Positions 17,115 to 26,221 are shown, counted from the first letter of the stretch. The stretch: DNA of 63,018 bases from Roseibium aggregatum (GCF_014692675.1 NZ_JABFCZ010000032.1:1-63018), one strand, 5' to 3'. Numbers and translations are program-made. The notes: generated by a model from the sequence alone, not told the origin.

Positions 17115-18299
17115 TCAGGAAACTCCCCCCATGCGGCCGCTGAGCCGTTCCGCGACGCGCTCGATGAAGGCTGACAGCTGTTCCGTGCGTTGCGCCAGCC
17201 ATTTCGGTGCAGGCCCGGCCTGTTCCCTGAAAATCGACCAGAGCGAAATGGCGATCCCTCCCAAGGGGACAATGAAAAGCAGGAGCAGAATACTTGCGTT
17301 GCCTTCGGCGGCAGAGGTCACGCCGAACCCGGCCGTTCGCAGGCCGACGCAGGCGCAAATCGCGCCGAGGACGGAAACGCTGCGGCTCTGCCGGGTCGTC
17401 CGAGCCTTGCCGAGGAAGGCGAACACGATCACGCCGAAGGCCAGGCTGTAGAGAGGCTGGCTGAACCGGTCATAGAGTTCCGTGCGCAGCTTTTCCGGGT
17501 TCTGCAGCGCATAGGCATCGTTGCGCGCCGGCGACAGCAGGTTCGCGGTGGAGCGTTCGCTTGCCTTGTAGACCGGCTGAGACGCCTCCGGAATGAGATT
17601 GGACAGATCGAACGCGTAGGATTCGAAGCGCACGATCGAAATGTCGCCCTTGTTCTTCGGACGGCGCTGGATCGTGCCGTTGCGCATGACGAGCAGCGTC
17701 CGGTCGGCGGCTTCGATGATCTCGCCCGTGTCGGCCTGATAGGTAAAGGCCGTATCCGGATCGCGCGTGTCATGTAACAGCAATCCGTCAAGGGTGCCGT
17801 TGCCCGACCGGTTCCGGATATGGAAGGTAAGACCGTCTTCCACGGTGATGAAGCGCCCGGGCTTGACGATATTGGCAACGAGGTCGGCGCGCACCCGGGT
17901 GATTTCGCTGCGCAGCTTCGCAAGCCCCATCGGGGACAGGTAGAGCGAGTTGAACGCGACCAGTGCCATGATGGCCGCGGCGAAAATCAGCACGGGCTTC
18001 AGCACGAGAAAACGCGAACCGCCGGTGGCGTCAATGACGATCAGTTCGCTGTCACCAGAAAGGGCGTTCAGAACCATGATCAGCGCAATCATCAGGGCGA
18101 ACGGCGCCACGATCACGATCAGGAACGGCATCGCCAGCATCGTGATCGAAATGAACTGGACGATGGTCTGCCCCTTCGACGTCACCAGGTCCAGCTGTCT
18201 GAGGGCCTGGGTGGCCCAGACGACGCCGGTCATGGCGATAAGGGTCATGGCAAAGGCATAGAAGGCACGCCGTATGATATATTTTTCAAGAATTTTCAT
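17115..18299 (-). CDS. lptF: LPS export permease LptF
   Basis: Partner of LptG in the inner-membrane LPS transporter. The 394 residues follow the same six-helix plan: helices at about 12-35, 48-75 and 98-118, a periplasmic region at about 130-280, then three helices. The start MKILEKYIIRRAFYAF is typical. First gene of the lptF-lptG-lptD-surA-pdxA-rsmA block and divergent from pepA, with which it shares a 248-base regulatory spacer. Confidence 0.93.
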   Translation of the reverse strand: MKILEKYIIRRAFYAFAMTLIAMTGVVWATQALRQLDLVTSKGQTIVQFISITMLAMPFLIVIVAPFALMIALIMVLNALSGDSELIVIDATGGSRFLVLKPVLIFAAAIMALVAFNSLYLSPMGLAKLRSEITRVRADLVANIVKPGRFITVEDGLTFHIRNRSGNGTLDGLLLHDTRDPDTAFTYQADTGEIIEAADRTLLVMRNGTIQRRPKNKGDISIVRFESYAFDLSNLIPEASQPVYKASERSTANLLSPARNDAYALQNPEKLRTELYDRFSQPLYSLAFGVIVFAFLGKARTTRQSRSVSVLGAICACVGLRTAGFGVTSAAEGNASILLLLFIVPLGGIAISLWSIFREQAGPAPKWLAQRTEQLSAFIERVAERLSGRMGGVS

Positions 18300-18356
18300 A
18301 CGCTTACGGTGTGTGTCCTTCCATGTGACGGCAGGCGCGGCGGAGGAGGCGCGACC

Positions 18357-18422
18357 TTAACCATCATCGACCTATCGAATAACACGATTTTTGGTGAACA
18401 GCCCACAAACAAGAATGGTTAA
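18357..18422. promoter_or_regulatory. Inverted TTAACCAT pair in the lptF-pepA divergent spacer
   Basis: TTAACCAT (18357-18364) and its reverse complement ATGGTTAA (18415-18422) lie 50 bases apart between the divergent genes. The octamer resembles half-sites described for the alphaproteobacterial cell-cycle regulator CtrA. Assignment is by resemblance only. I could not pick convincing -35/-10 pairs for either gene. Confidence 0.35.
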
Positions 18423-18547
18423 CGAAGAATAATTTTTCACACCGCTTGTCGAGCGGGAAGCCGCGCGCCATCATTCGCGCAATTCGTGCGGACCGGGGAA
18501 ATTTGCTCCGGACAAGCGGAACTCAGGATCCTGACCGGAATAGGCAT

Positions 18548-20050
18548 ATGACCAAACAAACAAAAATATCCTTTATCAAACCGGCCGCGCCCAAGAGCGG
18601 TGTCGCTGTTGCTTTCGCCGCCGAGGGTCTCGGCCTGGGAGCGATGACGGCAGAATTCCTCAAAAATATGACCGGCGGATTGGAGCGCGCGGCCGCCGTC
18701 GCCAAATTCACCGGCAAGAAATCCTCCACGCTCGACCTGATCGCCCCTGCTGGCCTCGCTGTAGACCGTCTGATTGTGGTCGGTCTCGGCAAGCCGGAAG
18801 AGCTCGGCGAGCAGGACTGGCTGAAACTCGGCGGAACGGTCATGGGCGCCCTGGACAGTGCGAAGGCGGCCGACGCCACGGTTCTGGCGGAGATCGCCGG
18901 CGAGGGGGATCTCTCCGCCGAGGCGCTTGCTGCCTTCGCCATGGGGGCGAAGCTGCGCGCCTACAAGTTCGACACCTACAAGACCAAGAAGGCGGACGAC
19001 GACAGCGGACCGTCTTCGCTGAAGCTGCAGATCGCCGTTCCCGACCCCCGGCCGGTGAAAAAGGCATGGGCGGCCGCCGACGGCATTGCCGACGGGGTCT
19101 ATCTTGCCCGCGACCTCGTCAATGAACCGCCGAACGCGCTTGGACCGGTGGAGTTCGCCGACAAGGCTGCAGCGCTGAAGAAGCTCGGCGTCGAGATCGA
19201 GATCCTCGGCGAGAAGGAAATGAAGAAGCTGAAGATGGCCGCCCTCCTGGGCGTGTCCCAGGGAGCGACCCGGCCGCCGCGCCTGGTCATCATGCGCTGG
19301 AACGGCGGCAAGAAGAATGACGCGCCGCTTGCCTTCGTCGGCAAGGGCGTCGTTTTCGATACCGGCGGCATTTCCATCAAGCCTGCGGCCGGCATGGAAG
19401 AGATGAAGGGCGACATGGGCGGCGCGGCTGCCGTCACCGGCCTGATGCATGCGCTGGCCGCCAGGAAGGCCAAGGCGAACGTGGTCGGCGTGATCGGTCT
19501 GGTGGAAAACATGCCGGACGGCAATGCGCAGCGCCCGGGCGACATCGTCAAGGCCATGTCGGGAACCACCATCGAGATCCTCAACACCGACGCGGAAGGC
19601 CGGCTCGTTCTGGCCGATGCCATGTGGTACACGCAGGACCGGTTCAAACCGGCTTTCATGATCGATCTGGCGACGCTCACCGGAGCCGTCATCGTCGCGC
19701 TCGGCAACCACAACGCCGGCCTTTATTCCAACAATGATGACCTTGCGGACAAGCTGAAGTCGGCGGCGGGAGAGACCGGGGAAGCGGTCTGGCGCATGCC
19801 CCTGAGCCCCGACTACGACAAGCTGATCGATACGCCCAACGCGGATGTGAAAAACACCGGCGGCCGGTGGGCCGGATCGATCACGGCGGCCCAGTTCCTG
19901 CAGCGTTTTGCCAATGACAAGCCCTGGGCCCACCTGGACATCGCCGGCACGGCTTTCGGTTCACCGAAAAACGAGATCAACCAGGGCTGGGCGTCCGGCT
20001 ACGGCGTGCGCCTGCTTGATCGGCTGGTGTCGTCCTTCTACGAGAAATAA
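18548..20050 (+). CDS. pepA: Leucyl aminopeptidase (cytosol aminopeptidase, M17)
   Basis: Two-zinc aminopeptidase that removes N-terminal residues from peptides; E. coli PepA also binds DNA. The ATG at 18548 gives 500 residues, the family length. The metal and catalytic blocks are intact: GKGVVFDTGGISIKPAAGM and NTDAEGRLVLADAM, with the helix EEMKGDMGGAAAV between. The frame is open upstream but without similarity. The pepA-holC order is conserved in many proteobacteria. Confidence 0.96.
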   Translation: MTKQTKISFIKPAAPKSGVAVAFAAEGLGLGAMTAEFLKNMTGGLERAAAVAKFTGKKSSTLDLIAPAGLAVDRLIVVGLGKPEELGEQDWLKLGGTVMGALDSAKAADATVLAEIAGEGDLSAEALAAFAMGAKLRAYKFDTYKTKKADDDSGPSSLKLQIAVPDPRPVKKAWAAADGIADGVYLARDLVNEPPNALGPVEFADKAAALKKLGVEIEILGEKEMKKLKMAALLGVSQGATRPPRLVIMRWNGGKKNDAPLAFVGKGVVFDTGGISIKPAAGMEEMKGDMGGAAAVTGLMHALAARKAKANVVGVIGLVENMPDGNAQRPGDIVKAMSGTTIEILNTDAEGRLVLADAMWYTQDRFKPAFMIDLATLTGAVIVALGNHNAGLYSNNDDLADKLKSAAGETGEAVWRMPLSPDYDKLIDTPNADVKNTGGRWAGSITAAQFLQRFANDKPWAHLDIAGTAFGSPKNEINQGWASGYGVRLLDRLVSSFYEK

Positions 20051-20065
20051 GCGACCTGGAAACGC

Positions 20066-20092
20066 AAAAACCCGCCGGATCGGCGGGTTTTT
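20066..20092. terminator. Bidirectional terminator after pepA
   Basis: Perfect 12-base arms (20066-20077 and 20081-20092) around a three-base loop, with an A5 flank and a T5 flank. It can act for pepA on the plus strand and for the small minus-strand gene at 20134-20253. Confidence 0.9.
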
Positions 20093-20133
20093 GTTCCATC
20101 GCCCTCGCGGGCCGAATGTCGAAACCGTCCGTT

Positions 20134-20253
20134 TCAGCAGGTCTTGTAGGCCTGACAGGCGGTTGCTTGTTCAGTCACGATAAGTCCCATACCGGCCGTC
20201 GCGCCGGCAATGGCGAAAACGAGCGCGAAAAATACAACGACGCGTCCTAGCAT
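20134..20253 (-). CDS. Putative 39-residue membrane or secreted small protein
   Basis: I do not recognise a family. The reading frame starts at ATG 20253 with MLGRVVVFFALVFAIAGA, a hydrophobic stretch of about 22 residues, and ends with ATACQAYKTC, which holds two cysteines. A strong ribosome binding site (GGGGG, seven bases before the ATG) supports real translation. It lies alone between pepA and holC on the opposite strand and runs into the bidirectional terminator. It could be a single-pass membrane peptide or a cleaved secreted peptide. The rest of the 20093-20493 gap shows no other gene. Confidence 0.55.
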   Translation of the reverse strand: MLGRVVVFFALVFAIAGATAGMGLIVTEQATACQAYKTC

Positions 20254-20493
20254 CAAATCCCCCGTTGCGTCAGATCCGGCCCCCGTGCCGGTCTGTCCCT
20301 ACCCCAAATCATGTGGAGCCAAGGCTTCCCGGCAACATTTGTAGCCAATCGACATTTTCGAAGCGTTAATGATACGAGTCGAAACGGAAGTCCATGACCG
20401 TTTCGGGATGCCCCCACACTTAAGGCGAGGTGTTGCCGGGGTGCATCATCCCGTACAGGCAAGAGGCGCTAAAGCGGTGCGAGTGCTGTTCAA

Positions 20494-20946
20494 ATGAGTG
20501 TTGAAGTTCTTTTCTATCATCTGACCGAGCAGCCACTCGAGGCGGCCCTGCCGAAGCTTTTGCAGAAATGCCTGGACAGGGACTGGAAGGTGGTGGTGCA
20601 GACAGGGTCCCTGGAGCGCTGCCGTGCGCTCGATGCGCACTTGTGGACATTCGCCGACGACAGCTTTCTGCCCCATGGCACCGCCGATGACGGCTATGCG
20701 GAACATCAGCCGATCTTCCTGACGCCCGCACAGGACAACCCGAACGAGGCGGATGTCCGCTTTCTGGTTGACCGCGCCGATCCGCCGTCCCTTGGAGGCT
20801 ACAAGCGCGCGGTCTATATGTTCGACGGACGGGACCAGGATGCCGTTGCCGAGGTGCGCCTGCGCTGGAAGGAGGCCAAGGCGGAAGGGTTTGAGGTAAC
20901 ATACTGGCAGCAGACCGCATCAGGCGGATGGGAGCGCAAGGCATGA
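20494..20946 (+). CDS. holC: DNA polymerase III subunit chi
   Basis: Clamp-loader accessory subunit that links the polymerase III holoenzyme to SSB. The 150 residues match alphaproteobacterial HolC: VLFYHLTEQPLEAALPKLL at the start, WTFADDSFLPHGT and EHQPIFLT in the middle, and GYKRAVYMFDGRDQDAVAEVRLRW-like sequence near the end. Its stop codon overlaps the next start in ATGA, so the two are translationally coupled. Confidence 0.93.
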   Translation: MSVEVLFYHLTEQPLEAALPKLLQKCLDRDWKVVVQTGSLERCRALDAHLWTFADDSFLPHGTADDGYAEHQPIFLTPAQDNPNEADVRFLVDRADPPSLGGYKRAVYMFDGRDQDAVAEVRLRWKEAKAEGFEVTYWQQTASGGWERKA

Positions 20947-21653
20947 GCAATATCGGCGATCCGAAGTCTGCGGAGTTTCTCGCACGGCGCGATGCGGCGC
21001 GGGAGCGGATCGACCGTCTGACCGGCGCCGACGGTGGCGATGCGGAAGATCGACAAACCTGGTTCCGGGCGGTCTACCGGGAAGCCGGAGGCGATCCGGC
21101 GGCCGTTCCCTGGGCGGATCTTGCGCCCAAGAAGGCGCTTGTCGACTGGCTCGCCCGCAATCCGGGCAACGGGGCAAGTGCGCTGGATGTCGCCTGCGGT
21201 CTGGGCGACAATGCGGAAGCGCTGGCGAGTGCCGGATACCGGACAACGGCTTTCGATCTGGCTCCGGAGGCGATCGACTGGGCGAAAAAGCGCTTTCCCG
21301 AAAGCACGGTCGACTATCAGGCCGCCGATCTCTTTGCCCTTCCGGAAAACTGGACGGACAAATTCGATCTGGTTCATGAATGCTACACGCTGCAGGCCTT
21401 GAAGGACCCCATGCGCCACGATGCCATCGGCGTTCTGGCCGGCCTCGTCGCCCCCGGCGGACGCCTTTTGATGATCACGAGAAGCCGGGGCGAGGGGAGT
21501 GACGCCAAGGGGCCGCCCTGGCCGATGATGCCTTCCGAATGGCTCCGCTTTACCGAACACGGGCTGACGCTGATCGACGAGGACTATTACAACGTGGAGC
21601 GTCCGGACCGGACGATCCCGCATGTGATGGCGCTGTTCCGGAAGCCGGAATAG
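20943..21653 (+). CDS. Class I SAM-dependent methyltransferase
   Basis: The 236-residue protein has a Rossmann methyltransferase fold: SAM motif I ALDVACGLGDNAEALASAGY near residue 82, motif II-like TAFDLAPEAIDWAKKRF, then DLVHECYTLQAL and GGRLLMITR. The substrate cannot be read from the sequence. The start at 20943 overlaps the holC stop by four bases (ATGA). The link to holC may be positional only. Confidence 0.85.
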   Translation: MSNIGDPKSAEFLARRDAARERIDRLTGADGGDAEDRQTWFRAVYREAGGDPAAVPWADLAPKKALVDWLARNPGNGASALDVACGLGDNAEALASAGYRTTAFDLAPEAIDWAKKRFPESTVDYQAADLFALPENWTDKFDLVHECYTLQALKDPMRHDAIGVLAGLVAPGGRLLMITRSRGEGSDAKGPPWPMMPSEWLRFTEHGLTLIDEDYYNVERPDRTIPHVMALFRKPE

Positions 21654-21695
21654 ACAAGCAGAAATGATTGCAGTCAGGGAGGGAATGAAACGGAC

Positions 21696-22088
21696 ATGGC
21701 GAAACTGAAAATCTCGTCGGCGGAACTTGTCGAACGGGCACGGGCGCAGGTCGAGGAAATCGAAACGGCCGACGCCATTCAGATGGTCGGTAATCCGGAC
21801 GTGGTGATGGTCGACCTGCGGGACGTGCGCGAGCGCCAGCGCACCGGCTTCGTTCCCGGCAGCTTTCACTGCCCGCGCGGTATGGCCGAATTCTGGGTCG
21901 ACCCGGAAAGCCCTTATTACAAGGAGATTTTCGGCGAGGACAAAACCTTCGTGCTCTATTGCGGCTCCGGCTGGCGCTCCGCGCTGACGGCCGTTGCGCT
22001 GAAGGAAATGGGCTTCGACTGCGCCCACCTCAAGGAAGGCTTTTCCACCTGGGAGGAAAAGGGCGGACCGGTCGAGCGAAAGGACTAA
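21696..22088 (+). CDS. Single-domain rhodanese-like sulfurtransferase
   Basis: A 130-residue protein with one rhodanese domain (about 30-125): MVDLRDVRERQRTGFVPGSFHCPRG, then the active-site loop VLYCGSGWRSA, whose Cys would carry persulfide sulfur. The C-terminal block GFSTWEEKGGPVER is typical. Its stop overlaps the convergent crotonase gene by four bases. Physiological sulfur acceptor unknown. Confidence 0.9.
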   Translation: MAKLKISSAELVERARAQVEEIETADAIQMVGNPDVVMVDLRDVRERQRTGFVPGSFHCPRGMAEFWVDPESPYYKEIFGEDKTFVLYCGSGWRSALTAVALKEMGFDCAHLKEGFSTWEEKGGPVERKD

Positions 22089-22909
22089 TCGGTTTCTTCG
22101 AACTTGCCGCCCCGGCCGGCGCCTCCCGAAAACCGACCGGCCCCTGCCAGACCTTCCTTCTCGAAGATTTCCCGGTTGCGCCATTCGCGGATCAGCGCCT
22201 CGTTGAACGGCAGATCGAAGCCCTCCAGCGCGGACGCCCGGTCCGCGCGCAGGCAGCCTTGCGGGAAACGGGCGATTTCGGCGGCCAGATTCTCTGCGGC
22301 TTGCCGTGCGGTGCCGTCCGCGACGACCCGCTCGCACAGGCCGATGCGCAGGGCCTCGTCCGCCGTAACCTTGCGACCGGTCAGGATCAGGTCCATCGCC
22401 CGCCCCATGCCGACAAGCCGCGGCAGGCGAATGGTGCCGCCATCAATCAGCGGCACGCCCCAGCGGCGGCAGAAGACGCCCATATAGGCGCTTTCCTCCA
22501 TGATGCGCATGTCGCACCAGAGCGCCAGTTCCATACCGCCGGCAACCGCAGGTCCGGCGATGGCGGCAATCACGGGCTTGGAAAGCGTCAGCCGGCTCGG
22601 CCCCATCGGCCCCTTGGCAATGTCGTCTCCCCGGCCACCGGGCCAGTCGCTTGGAATGTCCAACTCTTCGAGCGGCTTTTCCTGTGTCTGCGCGCTGGCC
22701 GCCTTCAGGTCATAGCCTGCGCAAAAAGCCCCGTCTTCGCCGTAAAAGACCGCGGCAGCGGCGTCGCTGTCGTCTTCGAAGGCCAGAAACGCCTCGTAGA
22801 GACGGTTTGCCGTGTCATCGTCCACCGCGTTGCGAGCATGGGGCCGCGACAGGATGACGGTCGTCACCGGGCCGTTTTTTTCGATACGAACCGAGGTCTC
22901 ACCGGACAT
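22085..22909 (-). CDS. Crotonase / enoyl-CoA hydratase family protein
   Basis: Crotonase-fold protein of 274 residues. Start fixed at 22909 by GGGAGGA five to ten bases upstream; a TTG start at 22921 would include that ribosome binding site. Oxyanion-hole segments AGYDLKAA and AGPAVAGGMELALWCDMR are present, with the first catalytic-position Glu (GGMEL). Where hydratases have a second Glu (FAQPE type) this protein has FCRRWGV, so ordinary enoyl-CoA hydration is doubtful. The substrate is unknown. Confidence 0.88.
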   Translation of the reverse strand: MSGETSVRIEKNGPVTTVILSRPHARNAVDDDTANRLYEAFLAFEDDSDAAAAVFYGEDGAFCAGYDLKAASAQTQEKPLEELDIPSDWPGGRGDDIAKGPMGPSRLTLSKPVIAAIAGPAVAGGMELALWCDMRIMEESAYMGVFCRRWGVPLIDGGTIRLPRLVGMGRAMDLILTGRKVTADEALRIGLCERVVADGTARQAAENLAAEIARFPQGCLRADRASALEGFDLPFNEALIREWRNREIFEKEGLAGAGRFSGGAGRGGKFEETD

Positions 22910-22933
22910 GTTTCCTCCCAAGGGTTTTACCGT

Positions 22934-23641
22934 TCAGCCGAGCCTTTCCAGCAACTGGAGCAGCTTGCCGATATGATCGATCCGGTGAAACCGGTCGTGG
23001 CCCGCAGGCTCTTCCGCGTATTCCAGGCCCCAGGTCAGCTGATAGGGCACATGCACGCCGATGCTGCCGGCCTCAAGGGCCGGCAGGATATCCGATTTCA
23101 GGGAATTGCCGATCATCAGGGCGTTTTCGGCGCCTGAGCCGTGACGCGCGAACAGCGCCTGATAGGTGTCGGCCGTCTTCTCGCTGACCACTTCGATGGC
23201 ATCGAAATAGTCCGCAAGGCCGGAAGCGGCTATCTTGCGCTCCTGGTCGAACAGGTCGCCCTTGGTGATCAGCACCAGGCGGTAGTCGCCCGCGACCGCG
23301 TCGAGCGTTTCCCGGACATGGGGCAGGGGCTCTACCGGGTGGGACAGCATGTCCTTGCCGGCTTCGAGAATTTCCGAGATGACGGACGCCGGCGCCTTCT
23401 GGTCGGTGACTTCAAGCGCCGTTTCGATCATGGACAGCATGAACCCCTTGATGCCATAGCCGTACTGCGCGACGTTGCGCCGTTCCGCGGCGAGCAGGCG
23501 CTCCTCCAGGTGCTTCTTGTCGGCGTAATCGGCAAGAAGCCCGGCAAAGCGGTCCTCGGTCAGCTTGAAGACGGTTTCGTTGTGCCAGAGCGTGTCGTCG
23601 GCATCGAACCCGATCGTGTCCAGTGTCGTGCCACCGCTCAT
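22934..23641 (-). CDS. HAD-family hydrolase
   Basis: Phosphatase-like HAD protein of 235 residues. Motif I is DADDTLW (Asp nucleophile and acid/base Asp, about 9-15), motif II is VLITKGD, and motif IV-like MIGNSLKSDILPALEAG lies near 175. It has a helical cap between motifs I and II (about 20-95). Twelve bases separate it from the ABC-F gene upstream, and the crotonase gene follows on the same strand, so the three may be co-transcribed. Substrate unknown. Confidence 0.9.
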   Translation of the reverse strand: MSGGTTLDTIGFDADDTLWHNETVFKLTEDRFAGLLADYADKKHLEERLLAAERRNVAQYGYGIKGFMLSMIETALEVTDQKAPASVISEILEAGKDMLSHPVEPLPHVRETLDAVAGDYRLVLITKGDLFDQERKIAASGLADYFDAIEVVSEKTADTYQALFARHGSGAENALMIGNSLKSDILPALEAGSIGVHVPYQLTWGLEYAEEPAGHDRFHRIDHIGKLLQLLERLG

Positions 23642-23653
23642 AAAGACCTCCGT

Positions 23654-25531
23654 TCAACTCGCTTCTTCGTATTCGGCGGAAAGCTCCAGCCATTCCTCTT
23701 CCGTTTTGACGAGCTTCTTTTCGCAATAGGCCCGTTCCTTGGCGAATTTGGTGGCCCGGTCCGGTTCGCGGGTAAAGAATTCAGGATCGGCCAGAGCTTC
23801 ATCCAGTTTGACGATCTTGTCCTGGAGACGTGACATCTCCTTTTCCGCCGCCTCGATTTTTTGGCGAAGCGGCTTGAGCAGGTGACGCTTTTCCGCCGCC
23901 TCGCGGCGGCGCTCCTGGGCTGAGCCCTTGTCGTCTTCCTCTTCCTTGCGCGCCTTTTTCTCCGCATCCGGTCCTTGCAGGATCAGGCGGCGGTAGTCTT
24001 CCATGTCCCCGTCATAGGGCGCCACGCCTCCGTCGGCGACGAGCCAGAGCCGGTCGGCGCAGGCTTCCACCAGATGACGGTCGTGGGAAATCAGCACGAC
24101 GGCGCCCTGGAAGTCGTTCAGCGCGAGGATCAGCGCTTCGCGGCTGTCGATGTCGAGGTGGTTGGTCGGTTCGTCGAGGATGAGCAGGTTCGGTCCGTCG
24201 AAGGTGGCAAGGCCAAGCAGGAGCCGCGCCTTCTCCCCGCCCGACAGGTCTTTCGCCGGCGTGTCCATGCGGTCGGTCGGCAGGCCGAAGCGGGCGACCC
24301 GGGCGCGCACCTGCGCTTCCGGTGCCTGGGGCATCAGGCGGCGGACGTGTTCGACGGCGTTTTCCGCCGGGCGCAACTCGTCGAGCTGGTGCTGGGCGAA
24401 AAAGGCGATCTTGAGTTTCGTCGCCTTGGTGATCTCGCCGCTCATGGCATCCAGGCGTCCGGAAATCAGCTTGGCGAAGGTCGACTTGCCGTTGCCGTTG
24501 GCGCCGAGCAGGGCAATCCGGTCGTCGGTGTCGATGTTGACCGTGAGCCGCTTCAGGATCTCCTTGCCGTCATAGCCGGTGGAGACGTTTTCAAGTTTCA
24601 GGATCGGCGGCGCGAGCCGGCCTTCCGGATCGGGGAAGTGGATCGGACGGCTGCTTTCTTCGGTGAGCGCGGCAATCGGCTCCATCTTCTCCAGCATCTT
24701 GAGGCGCGACTGTGCCTGACGCGCCTTGGTGGCCTTGGCGCGGAAACGGTCAACGAAGGCCTGCAGATGCTTGCGCTGCTCGTCCTGCTTTTCCTTCGCC
24801 TTCTGCTGCAGGACCATTTTTTCCCGCCGCTGGCGGTCGAAGCTGTCGTAGCCACCGCGATAGAAGGTCAGCTTGCCCCGGTCGAGGTGGGCGATGCTGT
24901 CGACCGCCTTGTTCAGGAGATCGCGGTCGTGGGAGATCAGCACGACCTGGTGCGGATAGCGGGCGACGTAGTTCTCAAGCCAGAGCGTGCCTTCAAGATC
25001 AAGATAGTTGGTGGGCTCGTCGAGAAGCAAAAGGTCGGGTTCGGAAAAGAGCACGGCGGCCAGGGCAACGCGCATGCGCCAGCCGCCGGAAAAGGCCGAG
25101 CAGGGGCGTTTTTGCGCCTCCGCATCGAAGCCGAGGCCGGAAAGGATGGCGCCTGCGCGTGCTTCCGCGGTATGGCTGCCGATGTCGGCAAGCCGGGTAT
25201 GGATATCAGCGATGCGGGCCGGGTCGGTTTCTGTTTCGGCTTCCATAAGCAGGCGCGTGCGTTCCGTATCGGCGGCAAGCACCACGTCGAGCAGGCTGTC
25301 CTCGGTGCCGGGCGCTTCCTGTGCGACCTGGCCGATGCGGGCGGACTTCGGGATCTGGATCGATCCGGATTCGGAGGACAAATCGCCGGTGATCAGCTTG
25401 AACAGCGTCGACTTGCCCGCACCGTTCCGCCCCACAAGTCCGGTCTTGGACCGGGCGGGGAGGGTAACGCTGGCGTGGTCGATGAGAAGCCGGCCGCCGA
25501 TCCGGTAGGTAAGGTCGGTAATCTGCAACAT
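23654..25531 (-). CDS. ABC-F family ATPase (YheS/Uup-like)
   Basis: Cytoplasmic ABC-F protein of 625 residues with two ATPase domains and no membrane segments. Walker A motifs are GRNGAGKST (about 35) and GANGNGKST (about 345). Signature motifs are SGGWRMR and SGGEKAR; Walker B regions are LLLLDEPTNYLD and LLILDEPTNHLD. The charged linker with the P-site tRNA interaction motif lies at about 230-300. A C-terminal coiled coil (about 530-625) is typical of Uup/YheS types. Such proteins act on ribosomes; a resistance role is possible but not shown. Confidence 0.93.
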   Translation of the reverse strand: MLQITDLTYRIGGRLLIDHASVTLPARSKTGLVGRNGAGKSTLFKLITGDLSSESGSIQIPKSARIGQVAQEAPGTEDSLLDVVLAADTERTRLLMEAETETDPARIADIHTRLADIGSHTAEARAGAILSGLGFDAEAQKRPCSAFSGGWRMRVALAAVLFSEPDLLLLDEPTNYLDLEGTLWLENYVARYPHQVVLISHDRDLLNKAVDSIAHLDRGKLTFYRGGYDSFDRQRREKMVLQQKAKEKQDEQRKHLQAFVDRFRAKATKARQAQSRLKMLEKMEPIAALTEESSRPIHFPDPEGRLAPPILKLENVSTGYDGKEILKRLTVNIDTDDRIALLGANGNGKSTFAKLISGRLDAMSGEITKATKLKIAFFAQHQLDELRPAENAVEHVRRLMPQAPEAQVRARVARFGLPTDRMDTPAKDLSGGEKARLLLGLATFDGPNLLILDEPTNHLDIDSREALILALNDFQGAVVLISHDRHLVEACADRLWLVADGGVAPYDGDMEDYRRLILQGPDAEKKARKEEEDDKGSAQERRREAAEKRHLLKPLRQKIEAAEKEMSRLQDKIVKLDEALADPEFFTREPDRATKFAKERAYCEKKLVKTEEEWLELSAEYEEAS

Positions 25532-25720
25532 GGGTGCGATGTTTGGATGAGGCCGCGTCGGGATGCAAGGGAGAACCCGGGCCGGAGGATATTTCTTCGA
25601 ATTTTTGCAGTCCGGCTTCCACGGTCGTCGGTTTTATCGAACAGCATGTTTGCCGGAGCTTGCTAGCCGAAAATCCAGCATGTGCTGAAATGGTTGCCCG
25701 ACAGAATTCTTGCAAAAGGG

Positions 25721-26221
25721 ATGAACGAGACCATGCAGAATCCGCCAGGTCTGCCAAAACGATCCGGCCCGAAGCCGAATACCTCCGACTGCCTGCCACA
25801 TAGCCAGCTGAACCAGAATGCGCCGGTCGACATGCAGGAAACACTGTGGGACCGCATGAGCCGGATGGCTTCGGTGGAGACCGGCCAAAGCGACGTGTCC
25901 GTGCCGGGGGCGAGGGCTGTCTTCGTGCTTGATTCAAAACGTTTCGGGCCGAGCTGTGCCTGCATGACCGGCAATGAATTTGCTCATATACATCCCCACA
26001 ATGACGGCAGTCTGCATCTGACCCTTCCCGAGGCGGTCCGTTGCGATGCCATAGAAAAGGGATGGGCGGAGCCGCATCCCCTGGCCGGGCGTGACAAGCG
26101 GGCACCGGAAACGGTGGTCATGGTCTTTGGTCCCCGGGACAGGGACGAACTGGAAACGGTCTGGTGTCTGGTCAAAACCAGCCATGCCTTCGCTACCGGT
26201 GAGATCGGGTGGACCAGCTAG
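25721..26221 (+). CDS. Luciferase-domain (PF17648-like) protein
   Basis: I recognise a domain found at the C terminus of some fungal and bacterial proteins annotated 'luciferase family'; it does not imply light production. The signature runs from about residue 75: GNEFAHIHPHNDGSLHL, then KGWAEPHPLAG, VMVFGPRDRDELETVW and TSHAFATGEIG. The start is uncertain: ATG 25721 follows AAAAGGG directly, and ATG 25733 has better spacing to it. The spacer 25532-25720 has no gene. Function unknown. Confidence 0.75.
   Translation: MNETMQNPPGLPKRSGPKPNTSDCLPHSQLNQNAPVDMQETLWDRMSRMASVETGQSDVSVPGARAVFVLDSKRFGPSCACMTGNEFAHIHPHNDGSLHLTLPEAVRCDAIEKGWAEPHPLAGRDKRAPETVVMVFGPRDRDELETVWCLVKTSHAFATGEIGWTS

Noticed and set aside
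18548..20050. Alternative upstream start of pepA at 18446
   Set aside because: The extra 34 residues have no family similarity and would overlap the divergent regulatory region.
23654..25531. ABC-F gene as a dedicated antibiotic-resistance determinant
   Set aside because: Domain layout with a C-terminal coiled coil is the housekeeping Uup/YheS type; no resistance-type features.
23975..25666. 563-codon plus-strand frame
   Set aside because: Antisense of the ABC-F gene, whose two ATPase domains are unambiguous.
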